A stretch of DNA of 60,802 nucleotides from assembly GCF_000373585.1 (NCBI RefSeq), contig NZ_KB891951.1, positions 172,941-233,742 on the forward strand, in the 5' to 3' direction. Every line of letters begins with the position of its first letter. The stretch's first letter is position 1. The translations under genes and the position numbers were made by a program. This DNA is from Streptomyces sp. MspMP-M5. Lineage in GTDB: Bacteria; Actinomycetota; Actinomycetes; Streptomycetales; Streptomycetaceae. The notes below the pieces were generated by a model. That model was not told where the DNA came from and did not search any database. It worked only from the letters and a program-made list of their open reading frames with translations. Positions 8,453 to 15,720 of this stretch are shown here, one piece after another.

Positions 8453-9535
8453 TCACCGGGCCTTTCCGTAGGTACGCGGCGCCGTGCCCGAAGGCGGCAG
8501 ACCGCTGTTGAAGCGGGGATCGACCAACTCCCCGAAGTCGAAGGAACGCGGGATCAGCTTCAGCGCCGCGAAGGTGTCCACGATGCGCTGCTCGGAGGCG
8601 ACGGCGTTCTTGTCCACGGCGACCGGCACCGCCGTCCCCCGGGTGCGCCGGACCGCGTCCAGCGCCACCTTCTCCGGCATCCCGGTCGCCTCGGCCCAGA
8701 CCTTCGCCCAGGCCGCCGGGTGCCGGAACACCCAGTCCTGCGCCCGCCGCAGCCGCGCCGTGTAGTCCTTCAGCGCCGCCGACTTCGCCCCGTCGGCCAG
8801 CGCGGCGGGCGCTGCGACCTGGAAGCTCAGCCCGTTCACCCGCCCCTGACCGTTCGTCAGCACCCGGGCGCCGGCCTGGTCGAGCGCCTGCGAGGTGTAC
8901 GGATCCCACACCGCCCAGGCATCGACCTTCCCCCGGGTGAACGCGGCCAGCGCGTCCGCCGGCTGGAGGTGGTTGAGCGTGACGTCCTTGGGCGACAGCC
9001 CCGCCTCCTTCAGTGACGCGATCAGCTGGTAGTGGGCCGAACTGCCCTGCGCCACCGCGATCGACTTCCCCTTGAGCTGTGCCGGGGACGTCAGCGGCGA
9101 GTCCTTCTTCACCAGGATCGCCTCACCGTCCGACCGGCTGTGGGACCCGGCGATCACCTTGATCTTCGAGTGCGCGGCCCCCGCGAACACCGGCGGGGTG
9201 TTGCCCACCGCCCCGACGTCCACCGCCCCCGCGTTGACCGCCTCCAGCAGCGGTGGCCCGGAGGTGAATGTCGACCACCTGATCGTGTAGGGCAGCTCGT
9301 CCAGCTCGCCCGCCGCCCGCAGCATCGCCTCCGAACCCCCTTTCTGATCCCCGACGTTCAGCGTCGGCGCCCCCTTCCCGTCGGTATGTCCGCCGATCCC
9401 ACCCATGCCTCCGCCGGCCCGCGGTGCACCCCCGCAGGCCGTCGACGCCAGCACCAGGGGCAACGCCGCGGCCAGCGCGAGACGCATCCGACGGTGCCTC
9501 GGTGAGCGCTCGGCGGTGCTGCGTGCAGTTCTCAT
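8453..9535 (-). CDS. ssuA: Sulfonate ABC transporter substrate-binding lipoprotein
   Basis: 360 residues. The N terminus has basic residues, a hydrophobic stretch and a lipobox ending in S-T-A-C-G-G, so it is a lipid-anchored extracellular receptor. The body follows the SsuA/TauA fold: L-N-V-G-D-Q-K-G-G near residue 60, G-A-V-D-V-G-A-V-G-N-T-P, and W-A-V-W-D-P-Y. ATG 9535 overlaps the ssuB stop (ATGA), which decides the start. It delivers aliphatic sulfonates to SsuC/SsuB. Confidence 0.9.
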   Translation of the reverse strand: MRTARSTAERSPRHRRMRLALAAALPLVLASTACGGAPRAGGGMGGIGGHTDGKGAPTLNVGDQKGGSEAMLRAAGELDELPYTIRWSTFTSGPPLLEAVNAGAVDVGAVGNTPPVFAGAAHSKIKVIAGSHSRSDGEAILVKKDSPLTSPAQLKGKSIAVAQGSSAHYQLIASLKEAGLSPKDVTLNHLQPADALAAFTRGKVDAWAVWDPYTSQALDQAGARVLTNGQGRVNGLSFQVAAPAALADGAKSAALKDYTARLRRAQDWVFRHPAAWAKVWAEATGMPEKVALDAVRRTRGTAVPVAVDKNAVASEQRIVDTFAALKLIPRSFDFGELVDPRFNSGLPPSGTAPRTYGKAR

Positions 9536-10479
9536 GGGGTGTCCGTTCCGCCGTCGGGCGCCACGGGCCCGCTGCTCGCTGTCGCCGTCTCGCCGTCGGT
9601 CGGCTGCGGCCGGCCGCCCACCGGTTCCGTCTCGCCGTCCACCGTCTCCCTCTCGCCGTCGTCCGTTCCGGCCACGCCCAGGCGGCCGAGCAGCCGGGCG
9701 CGCAGCGCCGCACACCGCGGGTCCGTGACATCCCGCGGCCGGGGCAGCTCCACCGCCGTCTCGTACGCGATCCGGCCGTCCTCCATGACCAGCACCCGGT
9801 CGGCCAGCAGCAGCGCCTCCTCCACGTCATGGGTGACCAGCAGCACCGCGCACCCGCGCTCCTGCCACAGCTCGGCCACCAGCCGCTGCGCCGTGATCCG
9901 GGTCAGCGCGTCCAGCGCGCCGAACGGCTCGTCGAGCAGCAGCAGATCCGGGTCGCGCACCAGGGCCCGCGCCAACGACACCCGCTGCGCCTCGCCGCCG
10001 GACAGCGTCTTCGGCCAGGCATCCGCCTGATGCCCGAGCCCGACCTCCGCCAACGCCTGTTCCGCCACGGCACGTTCGACCCCGCCGGGCAGCCCCAGCA
10101 CCACATTCCGCCAGACCCGTTTCCACGGCATCAGCCGCGGTGCCTGGAACGCCACCGCCCGGCGCCGCGGCACCAGCACCTCACCCTCGATCTCCCGGTC
10201 GAGCCCCGCCAGCACCCGCAACAGCGTCGACTTCCCACACCCACTACGCCCCAACAACGCAACGAACTCACCCTCCCCGATGCGCAGTTGAAGTCCATCG
10301 ACGACCCGCCGCCGATCGAACTCCCGCACCAGCCCCGCGACCCGCACCGCGCCTCCGGCCACCTCCTCCGACCGGGAGGACGCGGACGACGCGGACGACA
10401 GGGGCGACGGGGGCGGCCCGGACGACGGGAGAGTGGTGGGCGTGGGCGTGGACGATGCGCCCACCGCGAGGGGGCTCAC
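9532..10479 (-). CDS. ssuB: Sulfonate ABC transporter ATP-binding protein
   Basis: About 315 residues from GTG 10479, which overlaps the ssuC stop by four bases; GTG 10503 is an alternative. A poorly conserved Ser/Pro/Thr-rich leader of about 50 residues precedes the ATPase. Walker A is G-R-S-G-C-G-K-S-T-L, the signature is L-S-G-G-E-A-Q-R, Walker B is L-L-L-L-D-E-P-F, and the switch His lies in V-T-H-D-V-E-E-A. The C-terminal 60 residues are an acidic, Thr-rich extension. It energises sulfonate uptake. Confidence 0.9.
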   Translation of the reverse strand: MSPLAVGASSTPTPTTLPSSGPPPSPLSSASSASSRSEEVAGGAVRVAGLVREFDRRRVVDGLQLRIGEGEFVALLGRSGCGKSTLLRVLAGLDREIEGEVLVPRRRAVAFQAPRLMPWKRVWRNVVLGLPGGVERAVAEQALAEVGLGHQADAWPKTLSGGEAQRVSLARALVRDPDLLLLDEPFGALDALTRITAQRLVAELWQERGCAVLLVTHDVEEALLLADRVLVMEDGRIAYETAVELPRPRDVTDPRCAALRARLLGRLGVAGTDDGERETVDGETEPVGGRPQPTDGETATASSGPVAPDGGTDTP

Positions 10480-11294
10480 CGCCCCGTGAACGTCGGTCGC
10501 CACTGCAGCAACAGCCTTTCGAGGGTACGGACAAGGAAATCGGCGAGCAGCCCGAGAACCGCGTAGACCACCAGACACACGACGATCACATCGGTACGGA
10601 AGAACTCCCGTGCCTGGTTCATCAGGAAGCCCAGCCCGTCGTCGGCGTTGACCTGCTCACCGAAGACCAGCGCCAGCCAGGCAGTGGCCAGTGCGTACCG
10701 CAGCCCGGTCATGGCACCGGGCAACGCCCCGGGCAGCACCACATGCCGGATCAGCCCCCACCGGCCCAGCCCGAGCGAGGTCCCGGCCTCCATCAACTGC
10801 GCGTCCACGCCCCGGATCCCGGCGTACACGTTCAGATAGAGGTGGAACGCCACCCCGACCGCGATCAGCGCGATCTTCGGCGCCTCGCCGATTCCCAACC
10901 AGATGATGAAGAGCGGGATCACCCCCACCCAGGGAATCGACCGCAACATCTGCACGGTCGCGTCGACCAGGTCCTCACCCAGCCTCGAGAGGCCCGCCAC
11001 CAGCGCCAGCCCGATCCCGGCGACCCCGCCCAACACCAGGCCCACCACGACCCGTTGCAGCGAGACCCCCATCGCCGACGGCAGCGTCCCGTCCGCCACC
11101 ATGCCGCCGGCCGCCCGGGCGATGTCCACCGGCGACGCGAGCAGGTCCGCCGCCAGCACCCCGCTGCCGCTCAGCACCTGCCACACCACGACCAGCCCGA
11201 CCGGCCCGACGGCCCGCCGCATCCACCGCGGCACCTTCCACCGCCGCCCCGAAACAGGCACCACCCGGGACAATTCCACGGCCCCACCGCTCAT
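10476..11294 (-). CDS. ssuC: Sulfonate ABC transporter permease
   Basis: About 272 residues from ATG 11294. Several hydrophobic segments and the EAA-type loop for contact with the ATPase (E-A-G-T-S-L-G-L-G-R-W-G, about 100 residues before the C terminus) mark it as a BPD inner-membrane component. S-I-P-W-V-G-V-I-P-L and F-G-E-Q-V-N-A-D-D-G-L-G are typical of SsuC/TauC. The ribosome site upstream of ATG is weak, so the exact start is uncertain. It is the first structural gene after the attenuator leader at 11580-11672. Confidence 0.88.
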   Translation of the reverse strand: MSGGAVELSRVVPVSGRRWKVPRWMRRAVGPVGLVVVWQVLSGSGVLAADLLASPVDIARAAGGMVADGTLPSAMGVSLQRVVVGLVLGGVAGIGLALVAGLSRLGEDLVDATVQMLRSIPWVGVIPLFIIWLGIGEAPKIALIAVGVAFHLYLNVYAGIRGVDAQLMEAGTSLGLGRWGLIRHVVLPGALPGAMTGLRYALATAWLALVFGEQVNADDGLGFLMNQAREFFRTDVIVVCLVVYAVLGLLADFLVRTLERLLLQWRPTFTGR

Positions 11295-11579
11295 AGACAA
11301 CCCCAGACATAGAGAACCAGGCACCCGGACCCGCACCACACGACGCCAGGCAACGTCCGCCCGGACGCACGGAACGCAGGCAGCCGCCCGCAGACACACC
11401 CGAGCGCACACCGGCACAGCACGCCACCCCGGCAAGGAACCAACGCCGAACGCCCAGCCACAGAACAGAACTCAACGAGTGCGAAAGAAACCCACTCAGA
11501 CCGAACAAAGCTCAGCGAGCCCTGCGGAGACCGAACAGCACACAAGGACCGAGCCGAACCGCCCGGAACGGAACGAACG
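11295..11579 (-). promoter_or_regulatory. Leader region between the cysteine-rich peptide and ssuC (probable attenuation region)
   Basis: 285 bases without a gene separate the leader peptide stop from ssuC. The stretch is lower in GC than its surroundings and contains a short direct repeat (tgttcggtct on the minus strand) about 40 bases apart. In related sulfur operons ribosome stalling on the leader controls read-through into the transporter genes. I could not fold a convincing terminator/antiterminator pair by eye. Confidence 0.4.
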
Positions 11580-11672
11580 TCAGCAACCGCGGCCGCGGCG
11601 ACAACACGCGGCGGACGCCACCCGCAGCAGGTCGATATGACCGCGCGTGGTGAGCAGGGCTGACGTAGACAT
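11580..11672 (-). CDS. Cysteine-responsive leader peptide of the ssu operon
   Basis: A 30-codon frame from ATG 11672. It carries the actinobacterial sulfur leader signature: L-L-T-T-R-G-H-I-D-L-L-R-V-A-S-A-A, followed by two adjacent Cys codons, R-R-G-R-G and a final Cys before the stop. Families of this kind precede cysteine and sulfur assimilation genes in Streptomyces and Mycobacterium and act as attenuators, the ribosome pausing at Cys codons when cysteine is short. The peptide probably has no other function. It lies 285 bases upstream of ssuC. Confidence 0.85.
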   Translation of the reverse strand: MSTSALLTTRGHIDLLRVASAACCRRGRGC

Positions 11673-11708
11673 GCCGACGAACGTAGCGCCGCCCGGAGAG
11701 CCGGTCAA
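11673..11708 (-). promoter_or_regulatory. Promoter of the ssu leader peptide and operon (leaderless start)
   Basis: On the minus strand TTGACC (11703-11708) and TACGTT (11680-11685) are separated by 17 bases, a near-consensus vegetative promoter. The leader ATG at 11672 lies seven bases after the -10 box, where transcription should begin. The leader peptide is therefore probably translated from a leaderless mRNA. Confidence 0.7.
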
Positions 11709-11849
11709 ACCCCCGTCTCGGCACCCGGACCTTTGTTTCCGCAGCATTGACCGGCCATGTCGACCGGCCATGACCATCACCAGGCAGCCCCGCCGCCACC
11801 ACCCCCGCACCTACGGGGTCCGCCCCCTCGCCTTTGCGAAAATCGCCGC

Positions 11850-12272
11850 ATGGCTGCAACCTTCACGACACGAGAAATCGACGTACACACCGGCTCCGCG
11901 GAGACCGTCCACGACCTGACCCGGGACTGCGTCGCCTTCCTCCGGGACGTGGCACAGGGCCGCGACGGCCTGCTGAACGTCTTCACACCCCACGCCACGA
12001 CGGGCGTCGCCCTCCTGGAGACCGGCGCTGGCAGCGACGACGACCTCCTCGCCGCACTCCGCGATCTCCTCCCGCCCGACGACCGCTGGCGCCACCGCCA
12101 CGGCACCCCCGGCCACGGCCGCGACCACGTCCTCCCCGCCCTCGTCCCCCCACACGCCACCCTCCCCGTCCTCACCGGCAAACTCACCCTCGGCACCTGG
12201 CAGTCGATCTGCCTGGTGGACACCAACGTCGACAACCCGCACCGGCGGGTGCGACTGAGCTTTCTGGGCTGA
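11850..12272 (+). CDS. YjbQ/UPF0047-family protein (secondary thiamine-phosphate synthase type)
   Basis: 140 residues from ATG 11850. Family motifs are clear: N-V-F-T-P-H-A-T-T-G-V-A near residue 46, the H-R-H-G-T-P-G-H-G-R-D-H metal-site region, and G-T-W-Q-S-I-C-L-V-D near the C terminus. Members are small cytoplasmic proteins with weak thiamine-phosphate synthase activity; the true role is unclear. No ribosome site is visible, so a leaderless start is possible. It is divergent from the ssu operon. Confidence 0.85.
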   Translation: MAATFTTREIDVHTGSAETVHDLTRDCVAFLRDVAQGRDGLLNVFTPHATTGVALLETGAGSDDDLLAALRDLLPPDDRWRHRHGTPGHGRDHVLPALVPPHATLPVLTGKLTLGTWQSICLVDTNVDNPHRRVRLSFLG

Positions 12273-12289
12273 TCAAGATCGCTCCGGGG

Positions 12290-12604
12290 ATGGCTGCGAA
12301 GTCTCCGTACCCTGCGTGCGCGAAACGGAGAGTCCTTGGCCTTCGTCGCCGCAAGGTGGCTGCGCTGGGAACGGTGGTCGCCGGAGCGGCGGCGGGTCCT
12401 GTGGGGGCGGGTGCCGCACCGGGCTCGGCGATGCCTGTCATCGGCGGCTTCCTCTGCGCGCTGTGCTTCGCCCGTCCGGTACGGGGGGCGAGGACCACCG
12501 CGATCGTCTTCGCATCGTTGGTGATTCTCTTCGGCCTCGGTGTCTTGGGGCGTGGAATGCCAGCCCGGATCGTCCAACTGAGTCTGGGGATCGCCATCGT
12601 CCGC
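12290..12604 (+). pseudogene. Possible remnant of a small membrane protein gene
   Basis: In one plus-strand frame a hydrophobic, protein-like stretch begins near 12356 (V-A-A-L-G-T-V-V-A-G) and runs through A-M-P-V-I-G-G-F-L-C-A-L-C-F to L-V-I-L-F-G-L-G-V-L-G-R-G and L-S-L-G-I-A-I-V near 12604, enough for three short helices. There is no good ribosome site, and the frame then runs on without a natural stop into sequence antisense to the NACHT gene. I read it as a decayed gene; it could also be chance. I see no other gene between 12273 and 12850. Confidence 0.3.
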
Positions 12605-12755
12605 AGGGGAGGCAGCCGCTGCGGATTTCGTGGGTCGCCTGGTGCCTGCTGGCTGGAGGGTCGGCCCGCGAGTCCGCGTCGATGCGCGAAGAGGCGCCTG
12701 GCGAGTCAGGGGGACGGGGCAGGGCTGGCGGGCGCGGGCGTGGGCGCGGGCGGAT

Positions 12756-12784
12756 CACCTTCTTTCTCTGCAGGAAAGAAGGTG
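12756..12784. terminator. Hairpin after the NACHT gene
   Basis: A perfect 11-bp inverted repeat (caccttctttc) surrounds a 7-base loop, 66 bases past the NACHT stop codon. It is unusually A/T-rich for this genome. It may terminate the NACHT operon or mark an old insertion boundary. Confidence 0.4.
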
Positions 12785-12850
12785 GCTGTGCAGGACGGCA
12801 GCTGTGTCGGCGAACGTGGACCTACGGCACGTGATCGAGCCGCCGTCGCC

Positions 12851-15190
12851 CTAGCCGTGGCTATCGGTGTCCGCGGTGTCGAAGGGGCGGTCCAGGTTGC
12901 CGTTGTCGTTGCCGGTCCGGTGGAGGATGCGCTCGGGCGGGGTGTCGGTGGTGGCGCACAGGTGGTCCCGGAGCTGGGCGTGGCGGAACTGGTAGACCGT
13001 GCCGACCTGGCGCAGGACCTTTCGCTCGCAGGCGTCCTGCAGGAACGCGTCCAGGTCCCTCGGCAGCCATCCCGACAGGGGCAGCCAGATTCGGGCCAGG
13101 ACCACCCAACGCCCCCAGGCGGTCATGGTGCCGACCCCGAGCGCGATCATGGATCCGGCCACCAGTCCGGCCCCGAGTCCGAACACGGCGCTGTTCACCA
13201 CGAGCCCGAACAGGATCCCGTATCCGGACCCGATCACGAGCCCGATGGTGAGTATCTGCTTGAGTACGGTGGCGCGGTTCGTGTTCAACAGGACCGACGG
13301 CAGGGCGAATTCCTCTCTTTCCTCTCTCGGGATGACAGTCTCGAACCCGGCCCCGAGCGCGGCGACGAGCCCCATCGCGAACCCCAGGCCGATCCCGACC
13401 GCGAGTTCCTCCCCCGCACTCAGCGCGATCATGGGCCCGGGGACACCCAGGAGGGCCATCAAGGCCGCGCCTCCGAGCGCCCACAGGAGCCCGAACAGGA
13501 GGCCACCGGCGAGCCCGCCCGCGACTCTGGGACGGAAGCTCTCCCGCAATCTGGCCTTCGTCCCGTTCTTCGTCCAGCCCCGAAGTCTGATCTCCATGAG
13601 CGACGGTTCGAACTTCGGGCCGCCGACCTTCATCTTCGTGACGAACCCGTGCATGAGCCCGAAGGTCAGACCCAGCCCGAGCCCGTTCACCGGGCCGGTG
13701 AGGCTTGCCGCCATGAAACCGACCGCGGGCCCGTACAAGAGCCCGTCCTCGGCCCCGTTAACCAGCCCGGCTACGAGGCCGGACGCGATTCCGACCGTGA
13801 CCCCGACCCGCAGCATGAGCCAGCGCAGCTTCACAGTGGTCCCCAGCCGCCACCATTCGATGTCGGGCGTTTTGAGTTCCGTCAGATGTGCGGCGAGGTA
13901 GCGGAGCCAGTGCTGGGCGCGTTCGGCATCCCAGCGCCGGTGTTCTCCTGCTGCGGGCTCGTCGCTGAGAAAGCGCTTGTAGGCGGTGGGGATGAAGATG
14001 TCCAAGAGGTGTTTTTCAAGGGCTTCTCGGGTGCCGAACTTCTCGGGTTTCAGCAGGTCCGACGGGTCGAGTTCGGATTCGTAGACGAATCGGGCCAGTG
14101 TGACCATCAAGGGGGTGGTCAGCACGGCGCCGAGATTGGCGGCGGCCTGTGTGTGGGGACGGCGGCGCAACTCACGCAGGACGTAAGCCCACCCGGTCCG
14201 GGGGGCGACGTCCATACTCTCGGGGAGAGTTGTGCCGGTGGCCTCCTGCAGGTAATTGACGGAGTCGTCGAGGTTGAGGTCGATCAATTCGATAGCGGCG
14301 GCGGAGGGCACCACCTTGGCTTCTTCCCTGACGGCCTCGATTTCGGCGCGGCGACTGGTCACGAGCAGCGGAAAGTCGCAGCTGTTGAGCGCTATCAGCG
14401 CGTCTTTGCGCAGACCGATGGCGATCTCGTCGAACCCGTCCAGGATCGGTAGCACGTAGTCGGCATCCACCAGCGTGGCGGCCCACGTCTTGTTACCGGT
14501 GGGGCCAGCCTCGGCGAGAAAGGACTGATCCCGCTCCAACCGGTTGATCAACCAGTTGCGCAGCAAGGTAGTTTGAGGATTCCATGATCCGAGACTGAAG
14601 ATCACCGGTACTGGCGCTTCGCGGGCGCGACGACGCGCCTTCAGGCGGGTCAGTGCGAAACGCAGGGCCAGGGCGCTCTTCCCTGAGCCTCCCCGCCCCA
14701 GCACCAAAAGCCAGGGGGAATCCGCCTGTTCGTGGCCGCCTGCCGTGATCTCGTCCAGTGAACCGGCCAGGTCCAGCGGGGGAGCATCCGTTGCCCCGGC
14801 CGGGGCTTTGCGGATGTCTTCCCCGCGGCCGAGCACGTTCCCAGGCACCGGTTGCCAGCGCACCGGCAGCGAGTCCCGATCCCGTAGCCGCAGTTCTGCC
14901 ACCTCACGCTGCAGGCGAGCGCGCACCTCATGCGCGAGCAGATCGGCCTTTTGGGCCAGCTCGTCATCAACGGAGCCGCGCTCGGCGCGCACTGCCTGCA
15001 CGAGTTGCTCGACCAACTCGGCCAGCGCGTGTTCGGTGGTGGCCCCTTTGGCGAATTGCACGATGACATTGCCGTCTCCGAAAGTGACAATGCCCGAGAC
15101 GTCTCCGAACGTGACCTTCCGTTCGCCGCTCGACTGGTCAGGCGTATGTGCGACGGGCCCCGACTCCTGCGGATCCGGCGCGACGCTCAC
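12851..15190 (-). CDS. NACHT-type STAND ATPase with amyloid-like N terminus and C-terminal membrane region
   Basis: 779 residues from GTG 15190, whose start overlaps the upstream stop codon (GTGA). Residues 26-46 are a glycine-rich repeated motif, V-T-F-G-D-V-S-G-I then V-T-F-G-D-G-N-V-I, of the kind found in amyloid signalling motifs of NLR-like proteins. A short helical linker follows. Walker A is G-R-G-G-S-G-K-S at 165-172 and Walker B is L-P-I-L-D-G-F-D-E around 247-255, with a second Walker-type acidic pair as in NACHT proteins. From about residue 455 to 700 there are repeated Gly/Ala/Leu-rich segments (for example G-L-V-A-G-L-V-N-G-A), probably several membrane helices. I infer a membrane-bound sensor for phage or stress that signals to its 136-residue partner. 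The trigger is unknown. Confidence 0.8.
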   Translation of the reverse strand: MSVAPDPQESGPVAHTPDQSSGERKVTFGDVSGIVTFGDGNVIVQFAKGATTEHALAELVEQLVQAVRAERGSVDDELAQKADLLAHEVRARLQREVAELRLRDRDSLPVRWQPVPGNVLGRGEDIRKAPAGATDAPPLDLAGSLDEITAGGHEQADSPWLLVLGRGGSGKSALALRFALTRLKARRRAREAPVPVIFSLGSWNPQTTLLRNWLINRLERDQSFLAEAGPTGNKTWAATLVDADYVLPILDGFDEIAIGLRKDALIALNSCDFPLLVTSRRAEIEAVREEAKVVPSAAAIELIDLNLDDSVNYLQEATGTTLPESMDVAPRTGWAYVLRELRRRPHTQAAANLGAVLTTPLMVTLARFVYESELDPSDLLKPEKFGTREALEKHLLDIFIPTAYKRFLSDEPAAGEHRRWDAERAQHWLRYLAAHLTELKTPDIEWWRLGTTVKLRWLMLRVGVTVGIASGLVAGLVNGAEDGLLYGPAVGFMAASLTGPVNGLGLGLTFGLMHGFVTKMKVGGPKFEPSLMEIRLRGWTKNGTKARLRESFRPRVAGGLAGGLLFGLLWALGGAALMALLGVPGPMIALSAGEELAVGIGLGFAMGLVAALGAGFETVIPREEREEFALPSVLLNTNRATVLKQILTIGLVIGSGYGILFGLVVNSAVFGLGAGLVAGSMIALGVGTMTAWGRWVVLARIWLPLSGWLPRDLDAFLQDACERKVLRQVGTVYQFRHAQLRDHLCATTDTPPERILHRTGNDNGNLDRPFDTADTDSHG
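15053..15115 (-). other. Amyloid-like signalling motif in the NACHT protein (residues 26-46)
   Basis: Two nine-residue pseudo-repeats, V-T-F-G-D-V-S-G-I and V-T-F-G-D-G-N-V-I, are followed by V-Q-F. Aligned to the C terminus of the upstream gene product, shared positions are V, D, G-I, a hydrophobic-small-hydrophobic triplet, G-D-G, and a hydrophobic residue with Q and an aromatic. Matching motifs at the N terminus of an NLR-like ATPase and the C terminus of its neighbour are the hallmark of bacterial amyloid signalling pairs. Confidence 0.6.
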
Positions 15191-15597
15191 AGGTACTGGA
15201 TGTTCGTCGCGCCATCGCCGACGGAGATGATCCCGGTATTGTCCGTGACGGAGACGCTGCGCGCCCCGGTGGCCTGTGGGGCCGGGCGCTCGGGCAGCAT
15301 CGCCGACAACTCGTCGGCGAACTGGGGGTCGTCCCTCAGCGCCCTTTTGATCTGCCGGCGCAGTGCGGCCCGTACGTCCGGGTCCTCACCCCTCCCCGCC
15401 AGGTCGGTGACGCCGACCTCAACCGACACGGCGTCGGTGCCACGGTGCAGGATCCGGGCGGGCAGCCGCTGTCCCAGCCGCACCGTCGCTCCGGCTGCCT
15501 CGTCCTCGGTCCTGGTCAGCACGCCGACGCCGTACGCGCCCACCGCCGCTTCACCTGCAGGCATGACCTGGCCGAGCAACGTGTCGATCTCAGTCAA
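15187..15597 (-). CDS. Small NACHT-partner protein with C-terminal amyloid-like motif
   Basis: I choose TTG 15597 (136 residues) because an AGGGAGG ribosome site lies about nine bases upstream; GTG 15618 would place that site inside the gene. Residues 1-105 form a domain I do not recognise, ending in a helix-like stretch (V-R-A-A-L-R-R-Q-I-K-R-A-L-R-D-D-P) that resembles effector-associated domains next to bacterial NLRs. A Pro-rich linker leads to a final 22 residues containing T-G-I-I-S-V-G-D-G. Its stop overlaps the NACHT start, so the two are made together. The likely role is effector or adaptor activated by co-assembly with the NACHT protein; no catalytic residues are apparent. Confidence 0.65.
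   Translation of the reverse strand: MTEIDTLLGQVMPAGEAAVGAYGVGVLTRTEDEAAGATVRLGQRLPARILHRGTDAVSVEVGVTDLAGRGEDPDVRAALRRQIKRALRDDPQFADELSAMLPERPAPQATGARSVSVTDNTGIISVGDGATNIQYL
15190..15255 (-). other. Amyloid-like signalling motif at the C terminus of the NACHT partner
   Basis: The last 22 codons read V-S-V-T-D-N-T-G-I, I-S-V-G-D-G-A-T-N, I-Q-Y-L, again two nine-residue pseudo-repeats. Aligned with residues 26-46 of the NACHT protein, 7 of 21 positions are identical and most others are conservative. The motif is followed directly by the stop codon. Confidence 0.6.
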
Positions 15598-15652
15598 CAG
15601 AGGTACCTCCCTCTTCACGCGGATCGTCGGTTTCCGCGGCCGTCCTCGCCTC

Positions 15653-15680
15653 GGCAGGCAGGCGCCTGTGCCTGCCTGCC
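15653..15680. terminator. Hairpin between the DUF6801 gene and the NACHT operon
   Basis: A perfect 11-bp stem (ggcaggcaggc and its complement) closes a 6-base loop. It is 41 bases past the stop of the DUF6801 gene and 56 bases before the TTG start of the NACHT partner, so it should insulate the two minus-strand units. Confidence 0.7.
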
Positions 15681-15720
15681 GCCCTGCTTGAGCCTCCGTT
15701 ACACAGGCGGTGGTCGCTCA

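Noticed and set aside
11834..14452. Plus-strand frame of 872 codons across the YjbQ gene and the NACHT gene
   Set aside because: It overlaps two well supported genes in other frames; only a short hydrophobic stretch near 12356-12604 looks protein-like and is listed separately.
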